From NCBI RefSeq assembly GCF_000511355.1, contig NC_023135.1:2754371-2818370 (forward strand): 64,000 nucleotides of DNA. The letters run 5' to 3'. Each line of letters begins with the position of its first letter. Position 1 is the first letter of the stretch. Of the stretch, positions 53,956 through 62,194 are shown in pieces. Below the pieces are notes generated by a model. It ran no database searches. It was given only the letters and a program-made list of their open reading frames with translations, and was not told where the DNA came from. Origin of the DNA: Leisingera methylohalidivorans DSM 14336. Lineage in GTDB: Bacteria > Pseudomonadota > Alphaproteobacteria > Rhodobacterales > Rhodobacteraceae. Both the position numbers and the translations under genes were made by a program.

Positions 53956-54786
53956 ATGGGTAAACCTTGTATCATCTGCGTGGCCATCACCGGTTCTGTG
54001 CCGACCACGGCCAACAACCCGGCGGTGCCGGTCACCATTGCCGAACAGATCGAAAGCACCCATGAGGCGTTTGAGGCCGGCGCCTCGATCGCGCATTGCC
54101 ATGTGCGCAACGACGATCAGACGCCGACCTCCGATCCGGAGAAATTTGCGCGGCTGATGGAGGGACTGCACAATCACTGCCCCGGCATGATCGTGCAGCT
54201 GTCCACAGGCGGGCGGTCGGGCGCCGGGCGCGAGCGCGGCGGCATGCTGAGCCTGCGTCCTGACATGGCATCGCTGTCCGTTGGCTCCAACAACTTCCCG
54301 TCGCGGGTCTATGAAAACGCCCCCGACCTGGTGGACTGGCTGGCCGCCGAGATGCGCAAGTATGAGGTGAAACCCGAGATTGAAGCCTTTGACCTCTCGC
54401 ATATCCACCAGGCGGTGAAAATGAACCGCGAGGGGCGCATTCCCGGCACCCTCTATTTGCAGTTCGTTATGGGTGTGAAAAACGCGATGCCGGTCGACAG
54501 GGACGTGTTCGATTATTACGTCAAGACCATGCAGCGGCTGGCCCCCGAGGCCGAATGGTGCGGCGCCGGGGTCGGGCCAGGGCAGATCCAGGTCAACGAG
54601 TGGTCGATCGCCACGGGCGGCCATACCCGGACCGGGCTGGAAGACAACATGCGGCTGGACCGCGAGACGCTGGCGCCGTCGAACGCGGCACTGGTGAAAC
54701 GTGCTGCGGAGCTGTGCGAGAAATACGAGCGGCCTGTCGCGACCTGGCAGCAGGCCCGCGAAATCCTGGAGCTGCGGCCCGCCTGA
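53956..54786 (+). CDS. DUF849 beta-keto acid cleavage enzyme (BKACE)
   Basis: This 276-residue zinc-dependent TIM-barrel enzyme has metal-ligand motifs AHCHVRNDDQTPTSDP and, later, EAFDLSHIHQ. BKACE enzymes condense a beta-keto acid with acetyl-CoA, releasing acetoacetate and a new CoA ester. Family members acting on beta-ketoadipate are known. In this operon beta-ketoadipate would be the obvious substrate, giving succinyl-CoA plus acetoacetate and replacing pcaIJ/pcaF chemistry. That assignment is inference from position. Confidence 0.85.
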   Translation: MGKPCIICVAITGSVPTTANNPAVPVTIAEQIESTHEAFEAGASIAHCHVRNDDQTPTSDPEKFARLMEGLHNHCPGMIVQLSTGGRSGAGRERGGMLSLRPDMASLSVGSNNFPSRVYENAPDLVDWLAAEMRKYEVKPEIEAFDLSHIHQAVKMNREGRIPGTLYLQFVMGVKNAMPVDRDVFDYYVKTMQRLAPEAEWCGAGVGPGQIQVNEWSIATGGHTRTGLEDNMRLDRETLAPSNAALVKRAAELCEKYERPVATWQQAREILELRPA

Positions 54787-54794
54787 CGCCGGCC

Positions 54795-54818
54795 GCTTCG
54801 GGCCGCAAGGCCCGAAGC
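54795..54818. terminator. hairpin between the pca operon and cueR
   Basis: A perfect 10-bp stem (54795-54804 with 54809-54818) with a GCAA tetraloop lies between the convergent pca and cop transcripts and could serve both. Confidence 0.7.
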
Positions 54819-54848
54819 CACGCCCAAGTCCGCCAGGCTTCCCGCGCC

Positions 54849-55250
54849 TTAGCCGGAGCGCCCTTCCCCGCCGGACAAATCCTTCAGGATCGGGCAATCC
54901 GGCCGATTGTCGCCCGCACAGCATTCGACCAGATCCCCCAATGTGTCCCGCATTGCCTGCAGATCGGCGATTTTATCTTCGATCTTGGTGAGGTGCTCCA
55001 GCGCCAGCTGTTTCACGTCTGCACTCGCCCGGCTTTCATCCTCGTACATCGCCATCAGGGTACGGCAGTCTTCAATGGTGAAGCCCAAGGCCCGGGCCCG
55101 GCCAAGAAAGGCCAGCTTGTGCAGGTCGGTCTCGGCAAAGCAACGGTAGCCATTGGCGCTGCGATGCGGCTTGATCAGGCCGATGTCCTCGTAATAGCGG
55201 ATGGTTTTGGCCGGCAGGCCCGAGCGGCTGGATACGTCTCCAATATTCAT
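54849..55250 (-). CDS. cueR: Cu(I)-responsive MerR-family regulator CueR
   Basis: This 133-residue MerR-type regulator has an N-terminal winged helix ([20 protein letters not shown]), a dimerisation coiled coil and the C-terminal copper-binding loop with cysteines in [10 protein letters not shown]. It activates copA by untwisting a 19-bp-spacer promoter. Its start overlaps the copA stop by four bases, so it is co-transcribed with its own target. Confidence 0.92.
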   Translation of the reverse strand: MNIGDVSSRSGLPAKTIRYYEDIGLIKPHRSANGYRCFAETDLHKLAFLGRARALGFTIEDCRTLMAMYEDESRASADVKQLALEHLTKIEDKIADLQAMRDTLGDLVECCAGDNRPDCPILKDLSGGEGRSG

Positions 55251-57754
55251 GCGCGCGCCTCCCGTCCGCCGGCGGCTAGGGACGCTGGCCCCGCCTGATC
55301 TTCATCTATGGCGGGTTTCAGGCGGCGCAAGCGCAGGGCGTTGGACAGCACAAACACGCTCGACAGCGCCATTGCGCCTGCCGCCAGCGCCGGCGACAAA
55401 AGCGGCCCGCCAAGAGGGTACAGAACCCCGGCCGCCACCGGGATCAGCAGCACGTTGTAGCCGAAGGCCCAACCCAGGTTCTGGCGGATGTTGCGCATGG
55501 TGGCGCGGCTAACGGTCAGTGCATTCACCACCCCGCGCAGATCACCCGAGACCAGCACCACATCCGCCGCCTCGATCGCCACGTCGGTGCCGGTGCCGAT
55601 GGCAATGCCGGCATCCGCCGCGGCCAGCGCCGGGGCGTCATTGATGCCATCGCCGACAAAGGCCAGCGCGCCATGCTCCGCCTGCAGGTCCTGGATCGCG
55701 GCCACCTTGTCTGCGGGCAGGCATTCAGCTTTCACTGCATCGATGCCCAGCCGTGCGGCAATTGATTGCGCCGTGGCCGTGGCATCGCCAGTGATCATCG
55801 CAACCTTCAACCCCTCATCATGAAAAGCCTTGATCGCCGCTGGCGTGCCCGGCTTGATCGGGTCTGCCACCGCAATCACCGCCGCGGCCCGCCCGTCGAT
55901 GGCAGCGTACAGCGGGGTTTCACCACGTTTGGCCAGTTTCTCGCCTTCTGCTGCCAGCGCCCCAAGTTCGATACCCTCACGCACCATCAGCCGGGCAGCA
56001 CCGGCCAGGACCGCGTGCCCGTCGACCTCCGCCCGCAGGCCGTAGCCCGGGATCGCCTCAAAGGCGTCAGCCTGTGGCAGCCCCTTCCCTGCTGCAGCCA
56101 CGATGGCAAGGGCGATGGGATGTTCCGACTGGGCCTCTGCGGCACCGGACAGACGCAGCACTTCCTCGCGGGTAAAGCCCTCAGCGCAGATCAGTTCGGT
56201 GAGCGCCGGGCGCCCCTCGGTCAAGGTGCCGGTCTTGTCGAGCGCCACCACCTGCACCTCTTGCAGCCGCTGCAGCGCATCGCCCTTGCGGAACAGCACG
56301 CCCATCTGCGCGGCCCGGCCGATCCCCACCATGATCGAGGTTGGCGTTGCCAGCCCCATTGCGCAAGGGCAGGCAATAATCAGCACCGAGACGCCCGCAA
56401 CCAGAGCCAGCGGCAAGGACGGCGCCGGTCCGAACAGCGACCAAGCCAGCACCGTCAGCGCCGCTACTGCAATGACCGCAGGCACGAACCACAGCGTGAT
56501 CCGGTCCACCAGCCCCTGCACCGGCAGCTTGGCGCCTTGCGCGTGCTCCACCATACGGATGATCTGCGCCAGCACAGTGTCGCGCCCAACGCGGGTTGCG
56601 CGGAATTCCAGCGCGGAATTGCCGTTGACGGTTCCCGCGGTCACCTCATCGCCCGGAGCCTTTGCCACCGGTACCGGCTCGCCGCTGATCATGCTTTCGT
56701 CGATATAGGAGCTGCCGGAAACGATCTCGCCGTCTACCGCAATCCGTTCACCCGGACGGACCCGGATCATATCACCTGCAGCGATCTCCTCGACCGGGGT
56801 TTCCACCGCCTCGCCGCCGGCGACGACCATAGCGGTTTTCGGCTGCAGCCCGGCCAGCTTGCGGATCGCCGCTCCGGTACGTCCCTTGGCCCGCGCCTCC
56901 AGAAACCGGCCGGTCAGGATCAGCACCACGATCACCGCCGCTGCCTCGAAATAGACATTGGCGGTGCCTGCAGGCAGCAGCCTTGGCGCAAAGGTGGAAA
57001 TGACTGAGAACCCGTAGGCAGCGCTGGTGCCCAGCGCCACCAGCGCGTTCATGTCCGGCGCCCCCCGGAACAGCGCCGGAAAGCCCTTGACATAGAACTG
57101 CCGCCCCGGCCCCGCCAGCACCAGCGTAGTGAGGGTGAATTGCAACAAGTAGCTGTTCTGCATCCCTAAATTAGCCGCCACCCAATGGTGCAGTGCCGGG
57201 ATCATATGGCCGCCCATCTCGATCACGAAGACCGGCATCGTCAGCAGAGCAGCAATCAGAACCTGCCGCCTCAGCGCGGCGATCTCATCCGACTTGCGCT
57301 GACTGGCTTGCTCCGTCTCATCCTCCGCCGCGCCGCTAGGACGGGCCGGGTAGCCGGCCTCGGTCACTGCACGCGTCAGATCAGCAACCCGGGCTGTTCC
57401 CGTCAAAAAGCGGACCTGCGCAGTCTCACTCGCCAAATTGACGCTGGCCGACAGCACCCCTGGCACCGCCAGCAGCACCCGTTCCACCCGTCCAACGCAG
57501 GACGCGCAGCTCATGCCGCTGAGAGCCAGCGTCACTTCGGATTCTGCCGCCGGGTAGCCGGCAGATTTGAGTGCAGCCGTCAGCTGCTCCAGCTGCACTC
57601 GCGGGGCGGCCGCGACCTGACCGGTTGCATTCGCAAGGTTCACTGAGGCCTTTTGGACCCCCTCGACCGCTGCCAAGGCGCGTTCTGCGCGCCCGGCGCA
57701 GCCTGCACAGCTCAAGTTGGTGATTTGCAGTGAAATTCGGGTGTTTTCTGACAT
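55247..57754 (-). CDS. copA: Cu(+)-exporting P1B-type ATPase
   Basis: This 835-residue ATPase has two N-terminal heavy-metal domains with CAGC (Cys16, Cys19) and CASC motifs. Eight membrane helices include the CPC transport motif ([13 protein letters not shown]). The phosphorylation site is DKTGT, and the ATP-binding domain has SEHPIA and GDGINDAP. It exports Cu(+) from the cytoplasm. The start at 57754 (MSENTRISL) fits the promoter placement; an upstream ATG at 57790 would overlap the -10 box. Confidence 0.95.
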   Translation of the reverse strand: MSENTRISLQITNLSCAGCAGRAERALAAVEGVQKASVNLANATGQVAAAPRVQLEQLTAALKSAGYPAAESEVTLALSGMSCASCVGRVERVLLAVPGVLSASVNLASETAQVRFLTGTARVADLTRAVTEAGYPARPSGAAEDETEQASQRKSDEIAALRRQVLIAALLTMPVFVIEMGGHMIPALHHWVAANLGMQNSYLLQFTLTTLVLAGPGRQFYVKGFPALFRGAPDMNALVALGTSAAYGFSVISTFAPRLLPAGTANVYFEAAAVIVVLILTGRFLEARAKGRTGAAIRKLAGLQPKTAMVVAGGEAVETPVEEIAAGDMIRVRPGERIAVDGEIVSGSSYIDESMISGEPVPVAKAPGDEVTAGTVNGNSALEFRATRVGRDTVLAQIIRMVEHAQGAKLPVQGLVDRITLWFVPAVIAVAALTVLAWSLFGPAPSLPLALVAGVSVLIIACPCAMGLATPTSIMVGIGRAAQMGVLFRKGDALQRLQEVQVVALDKTGTLTEGRPALTELICAEGFTREEVLRLSGAAEAQSEHPIALAIVAAAGKGLPQADAFEAIPGYGLRAEVDGHAVLAGAARLMVREGIELGALAAEGEKLAKRGETPLYAAIDGRAAAVIAVADPIKPGTPAAIKAFHDEGLKVAMITGDATATAQSIAARLGIDAVKAECLPADKVAAIQDLQAEHGALAFVGDGINDAPALAAADAGIAIGTGTDVAIEAADVVLVSGDLRGVVNALTVSRATMRNIRQNLGWAFGYNVLLIPVAAGVLYPLGGPLLSPALAAGAMALSSVFVLSNALRLRRLKPAIDEDQAGPASLAAGGREARA

Positions 57755-57787
57755 GGGAGACCTGCGGGATTTTATCCTATGCAAGAT

Positions 57788-57818
57788 CATATGAGGGTTC
57801 CAGTCAGGGGAAGGTCAA
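57788..57818 (-). promoter_or_regulatory. CueR-type copA promoter with 19-bp spacer
   Basis: On the minus strand TTGACC (57818-57813) and CATATG (57793-57788) are separated by 19 bases, the over-long spacer typical of MerR-family promoters. The spacer begins with TTCCCC and contains TGGAA, giving the dyad ACCTTCCCC...TGGAACCC like known CueR boxes. It lies 33 bases upstream of the copA start. Confidence 0.75.
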
Positions 57819-58106
57819 GACCTCTGCGCAAATTTCCTTCCCAAAACTGGAAGCCTGTAGGCAAGTTGCTGGAAAAGACGGTTTTTCTTCCTGCAAGGAT
57901 GGCGCGGACCGCCAGTCAGCCGTCGCATTCAGAGGCAAGCCCGGCACCCCGCTCCTGATAGGATGCCATGGCAATGCTTGCGTGCGCCAGTCTGCAAATG
58001 TAACGCTGGGTCACTCCGGCTTGCGGCCTTGCTGCTGGCTGTGCATTCAACCGGATCCGCCCCGCGGCGGCCCGGCCCCGAAGAATAAGAACGAAGGACC
58101 AGTCAC

Positions 58107-59222
58107 ATGATCAAGACCCGCGCCGCCGTTGCGGTTGCCCCCGGCAAACCGCTGGAAATCATGGAGGTGAACCTCGAAGGCCCGAAAGCGGGCGAGGTTC
58201 TGGTGGAAATCAAGGCAACCGGCCTGTGCCATACCGACGAATTCACCCGTTCGGGCGACGACCCCGAAGGCATCTTCCCGGCGATCCTGGGTCATGAAGG
58301 CGCAGGCATCGTGATTGAGGTCGGCGAAGGCGTGACCAGCCTGAAACCGGGCGACCATGTGATCCCGCTCTATACGCCCGAGTGCCGCGAGTGCGACTAC
58401 TGCCTCAACCCGAAAACCAACCTGTGCCAGGCAATCCGCTCCACGCAGGGCGCAGGCCTGCTGCCTGATGGCACCACCCGCTTCTCGATGCAGGACGGCA
58501 CCCCGATTCATCACTACATGGGCTGCTCGACCTTTGCGAACCACACCGTGGTGCCGGAGATCGCACTGGCGAAAATCCGTGAGGATGCACCGTTCGACAA
58601 GGTTTGCTATATCGGCTGCGGCGTCACCACTGGCATTGGTGCTGTGATCAACACCGCCAAGGTGGAAATCGGCTCGCGTGCTATCGTATTCGGCCTCGGC
58701 GGCATCGGCCTCAACGTGATCCAAGGCCTTCGCCTGGCAGGCGCAGACCAGATCGTCGGTGTCGACCTGAACCCCGGCAAAGTGGAAATGGCCACGAAGT
58801 TCGGCATGACCGATTTCGTCAATCCAGCGGAAGTCGAGGGTGATCTGGTGGCGCATCTGGTCGAAGTGACCGGCGGCGGTGCGGACTATACGTTTGACGC
58901 AACCGGCAACGTCAATGTCATGCGCACCGCACTGGAAGCGGCGCATAAGGGATGGGGTGAATCGATCATCATCGGCGTGGCCCCAGCGGGCGCCGAGATT
59001 TCGACCCGTCCGTTCCAGCTGGTCACCGGCCGGTCCTGGCGCGGCACCGCATTCGGTGGCGCCTCGGGCCGTACCGATGTGCCCAAGATCGTGGATTGGT
59101 ACATGGATGGAAAGATCGAGATCGACCCGATGATCACCCACAAGCTGACCCTGGATCAGATCAACGAAGGCTTTGAACTGATGCACGAAGGCAAGTCCAT
59201 CCGCGCAGTGGTGGAATTCTAA
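58107..59222 (+). CDS. S-(hydroxymethyl)glutathione dehydrogenase / class III alcohol dehydrogenase
   Basis: This 371-residue zinc-dependent medium-chain dehydrogenase has catalytic zinc ligands in GLCHTDEF and GHEGAG and structural zinc cysteines in [15 protein letters not shown]. The NAD-binding motif is [12 protein letters not shown]. It oxidises S-hydroxymethylglutathione in formaldehyde detoxification and can also reduce S-nitrosoglutathione, a nitric-oxide-related role still available in this strain. The 350-base gap upstream, beyond the copA promoter, holds no other recognisable gene. Confidence 0.93.
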   Translation: MIKTRAAVAVAPGKPLEIMEVNLEGPKAGEVLVEIKATGLCHTDEFTRSGDDPEGIFPAILGHEGAGIVIEVGEGVTSLKPGDHVIPLYTPECRECDYCLNPKTNLCQAIRSTQGAGLLPDGTTRFSMQDGTPIHHYMGCSTFANHTVVPEIALAKIREDAPFDKVCYIGCGVTTGIGAVINTAKVEIGSRAIVFGLGGIGLNVIQGLRLAGADQIVGVDLNPGKVEMATKFGMTDFVNPAEVEGDLVAHLVEVTGGGADYTFDATGNVNVMRTALEAAHKGWGESIIIGVAPAGAEISTRPFQLVTGRSWRGTAFGGASGRTDVPKIVDWYMDGKIEIDPMITHKLTLDQINEGFELMHEGKSIRAVVEF

Positions 59223-59245
59223 GCCGCATCCAGATCGCAATCAGC

Positions 59246-59273
59246 GAAACGCAGGCCTCGGGGCCTGCGTTTC
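59246..59273. terminator. strong hairpin after the dehydrogenase gene
   Basis: A perfect 12-bp stem (59246-59257 with 59262-59273), four-base loop, 23 bases after the stop codon and facing the convergent SpoVR gene. Confidence 0.75.
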
Positions 59274-59337
59274 CATTTCCGCAGTCGGACTGAAAAGCGG
59301 CCCCCAAAAAAAACCGGGCACAGACCCATGACTGGAG

Positions 59338-60852
59338 TCAGTTTTCGCAGGCCGTTTCAACCGCGTCCAAGCTGACATCATACCCCCAAAGACGGCGCAG
59401 GTGCTTCAGCACCTCTTCTTGATCTTCCTCATCCAAATGGATGCCATCCCGCACGGTATGGGTCAGCTTCAATTCCCGGTCGCCGCGCAGATCCGCGTCT
59501 GTCACCTGAATATCCGGCTCCAGGTAGGCCAGATCATATTGCTTTGCCAGATCGCGGCGGATCGCCTTGTACCCTGCGCGGTTGTGGATCTGGCTCACCA
59601 CCAGATTCGGCAGGTCGGCGTCATTGGTCAGCGTGAACAGCTTGAACTTGCGGATCAGATGCGGCGACAGGAACTGCTGAATGAAGCTTTCGTCGCGGTA
59701 ATTCGCCCAGGCATCGCGCATCACTTTTCGCCAATCGGGATCACCGGCGAAATCGGGGAACCACTCACGGTCCTCATCGGTCGGATCCTGACAGATGCGG
59801 CGGATGTCCTGCATCATCGCAAAGCCCAGCGCATAAGGGTTGATGCCGGAATAGCGCTGATCATCGAATTCCGGTTGCAGCACTACATTGGTGTGGCTGT
59901 GCATCATTTCCATAAATGCGCCTTCGGTGATCTGGCCCTGCTCATAGAGCTTGTTAATGATGTAATAGTGCACGAAGGTCGCGCAGCCTTCATTCATCAC
60001 CTTGGTCTGCTTTTGCGGGTAAAGATACTGCGCCAGCATCCGCACGATGCGCAGGATTTCGCACTGCCAAGCCTCCAGCGCCGGGCTGTGCTTTTCCAGA
60101 AAATAAAGCACATTCTCCTGCGGCAGGTTCATCTGCTTACGGCGCGCGCTGAAAGAGGCATCCTCGACCAGTTCCAGCTTGTCGCGGCCCAAGGTGGTGT
60201 CTGTCCAGATATCCAGCACGCTTTGGCCGCTTTCATAGCCGTCGCGAACCTTCTGCATGGCGACCAGCTCTTCCGTGGTCGGTTTGGGCGGGCGGCCGTA
60301 GCGGAACACGCCTTGGGATTGCAGCGCATGGGCCGCGTCCAGCACCTCTTCGACCGCGCAGGGGCCGTACCGTTCTTCACAAGCGGCAATGTAGTTTTTG
60401 GCAAAGGCCAAGTAATCATGAATGCCAGAAGCATCAGTCCACTGCTGGAATAAATAATTGTTCTTGAAGAAATGGTTATGGCCAAAGGCCGCATGGGCCA
60501 TAACCAGCGTCTGCATCGCCATGGTGTTTTCTTCCATGTTGTAGCTGATGCAGGGGTTCGAATTGATAACAATTTCGTATGCCAGCCCTTGGCGGCCGGT
60601 GCGGTAAAGCGCCTCGTCTCGGGCGAAATGCTTGCCGAAGGACCAGTGCTGATACATCAGCGGCAGCCCGACACAGGAATAGGCGTCCAGCATCTGTTCG
60701 GCGGAAATGATTTCGATCTGGTTCGGATAGACGTCCAGCCCAAGATCTTCGAGCGCGATCTTCTCGATCGCGTCGCGCGCCTTTTCCATCAGTTCAAAGG
60801 TCCATTCCGGCCCGTCGAACAGCGGCTTGCGCGCCTTTTCAGCTGCCTGCAT
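59338..60852 (-). CDS. SpoVR family protein
   Basis: This 504-residue protein (YcgB/SpoVR, COG2719) has LMYQHWSFGKHFARDEALYR and NPCISYNMEENTMAMQ. Conserved histidines follow in HAAFGHNHFFKNNYLFQQWT. Its start overlaps the end of the DUF444 gene by 14 bases. With PrkA and DUF444 it forms a widely conserved stress or stationary-phase operon; in enterobacteria yeaG-yeaH and ycgB are co-regulated. The molecular function is not established. Confidence 0.92.
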   Translation of the reverse strand: MQAAEKARKPLFDGPEWTFELMEKARDAIEKIALEDLGLDVYPNQIEIISAEQMLDAYSCVGLPLMYQHWSFGKHFARDEALYRTGRQGLAYEIVINSNPCISYNMEENTMAMQTLVMAHAAFGHNHFFKNNYLFQQWTDASGIHDYLAFAKNYIAACEERYGPCAVEEVLDAAHALQSQGVFRYGRPPKPTTEELVAMQKVRDGYESGQSVLDIWTDTTLGRDKLELVEDASFSARRKQMNLPQENVLYFLEKHSPALEAWQCEILRIVRMLAQYLYPQKQTKVMNEGCATFVHYYIINKLYEQGQITEGAFMEMMHSHTNVVLQPEFDDQRYSGINPYALGFAMMQDIRRICQDPTDEDREWFPDFAGDPDWRKVMRDAWANYRDESFIQQFLSPHLIRKFKLFTLTNDADLPNLVVSQIHNRAGYKAIRRDLAKQYDLAYLEPDIQVTDADLRGDRELKLTHTVRDGIHLDEEDQEEVLKHLRRLWGYDVSLDAVETACEN

Positions 60853-62176
60853 TCTGTGCCCCTCTCACTTTGGGGAGGAAGAACTCCCGGAAAATCGGAT
60901 AGATGTGGCCGGGCTGCGAGACCCGTTGCATTTCGAAATGCTGGGCCTGGCCTTTCACCTCACGGTAGTTCTGCCACAGGTCTTCGCCTGCTTCAGGGTT
61001 GTTCAGCAGCATTTCCGCCGCCTCATCGACGATTTCCACATAGGCATAGAACTGGCTGACCGGCAGCAGATCTTTCAGCAGCAGGTTTTTGCAGCGCACC
61101 GAGTCATTGCCGAAATTCTCACCATCGGAGGCCTGCGCCCCGTAGATGTTCCACTCATCAGGCGGGTAACGCTCTTCGATGATCTCCTTCATCTTCTCCA
61201 GCGCGGTGGACACGATAGTGCCGCCTGTTTCCCGGGCATAGAAAAAGGTTTCTTCGTCCACTTCCTGGGCGTGATGAGTGTGCCGCACGAACACCAGTTC
61301 GGTGTGTTCATAGCAGCGCTCCAGAAACAGGTGCAGCAGCAGGAAGAACCTTTTGGCGAGATCCTTTTCCCGCTCCTGCATGGAGCCTGAGACGTCCATC
61401 AGGCAGAATACCACCGCACGGGAATTGCGGATTTTCTCAGGCACAAAGGTATCGTACCGCAGGTCCAGAGGGTCGATATAGCCGACGACCTTGCGTTTGC
61501 GGAGGATGCCTTCCAGCTTCTGTCGCAATTCGGCCAGAAACGCCTCCTGCGGCGGGCTGCGTTCCTCCAGCGCTTCCAGTTCGGCGATCTGCTCTTCCAG
61601 GTCCCGCTGGGACTTGGTGGTCGGACGCTGCAATGCGATCCGGCGCCCCAAAGAGTTCCGCATTGTGCGCACCAGATTGAGATTGTTTGGAGTGCCCGCG
61701 GTGGTCAGGCCAGCCCGGCGGGTGCCGATGGTTTCGGTTTCCACCGTTGCCTTCTCCACCAGGTCTGGCAGTTCCAGACCCTCAAACAGGATTTCAAGAT
61801 ACTCTTCCTGCGTTAGCGTGAAGGAAAATTCATCCGCTCCATCCCCGTCCTCGGATGCCTTTCGGCCGCCCTCGCCCGCACCGCCGTCGGGGCGCTTGAT
61901 GGTGTCGCCGACAACAAAATCCTTGTTGCCGGGCAGAACATGACGGCGCAAGCCGCCTTTTGAGGAATGAAAGAACCGCGGCTCCTTCAGCCCTCTGGTC
62001 GGGATAGTGACTTTTTCGCCTTCGTCCGGGACACCGCTTCCGCTTTGGATCGATTTTCCCCGGACCGACCGGTCGACGCGTTCTTTAATGTTTTCCCGGG
62101 CCCGCCGCAGGAACCGTTGCCGGTTCCCGAGACTCTTGCCCTTCGGATTGGAGCGCCTGTCGATGAAATGATGCAT
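60839..62176 (-). CDS. DUF444 (YeaH/YhbH) VWA-like protein
   Basis: This 445-residue protein has a basic N-terminus (FIDRRSNPKGKSLGNRQRFLRR) and a C-terminal VWA-like domain with the MIDAS-type DVSGSM motif near residue 268. It is the middle gene of the prkA-yeaH-spoVR operon and is thought to act with the PrkA kinase. It lies 18 bases after the prkA stop. Confidence 0.92.
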   Translation of the reverse strand: MHHFIDRRSNPKGKSLGNRQRFLRRARENIKERVDRSVRGKSIQSGSGVPDEGEKVTIPTRGLKEPRFFHSSKGGLRRHVLPGNKDFVVGDTIKRPDGGAGEGGRKASEDGDGADEFSFTLTQEEYLEILFEGLELPDLVEKATVETETIGTRRAGLTTAGTPNNLNLVRTMRNSLGRRIALQRPTTKSQRDLEEQIAELEALEERSPPQEAFLAELRQKLEGILRKRKVVGYIDPLDLRYDTFVPEKIRNSRAVVFCLMDVSGSMQEREKDLAKRFFLLLHLFLERCYEHTELVFVRHTHHAQEVDEETFFYARETGGTIVSTALEKMKEIIEERYPPDEWNIYGAQASDGENFGNDSVRCKNLLLKDLLPVSQFYAYVEIVDEAAEMLLNNPEAGEDLWQNYREVKGQAQHFEMQRVSQPGHIYPIFREFFLPKVRGAQNAGS

Positions 62177-62194
62177 GTTGCACAGCGCTCCTCT

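Noticed and set aside
57819..58106. An open frame across the copA-dehydrogenase gap
   Set aside because: It has a cysteine-rich, random-looking translation, no ribosome-binding site and overlaps the copA promoter.
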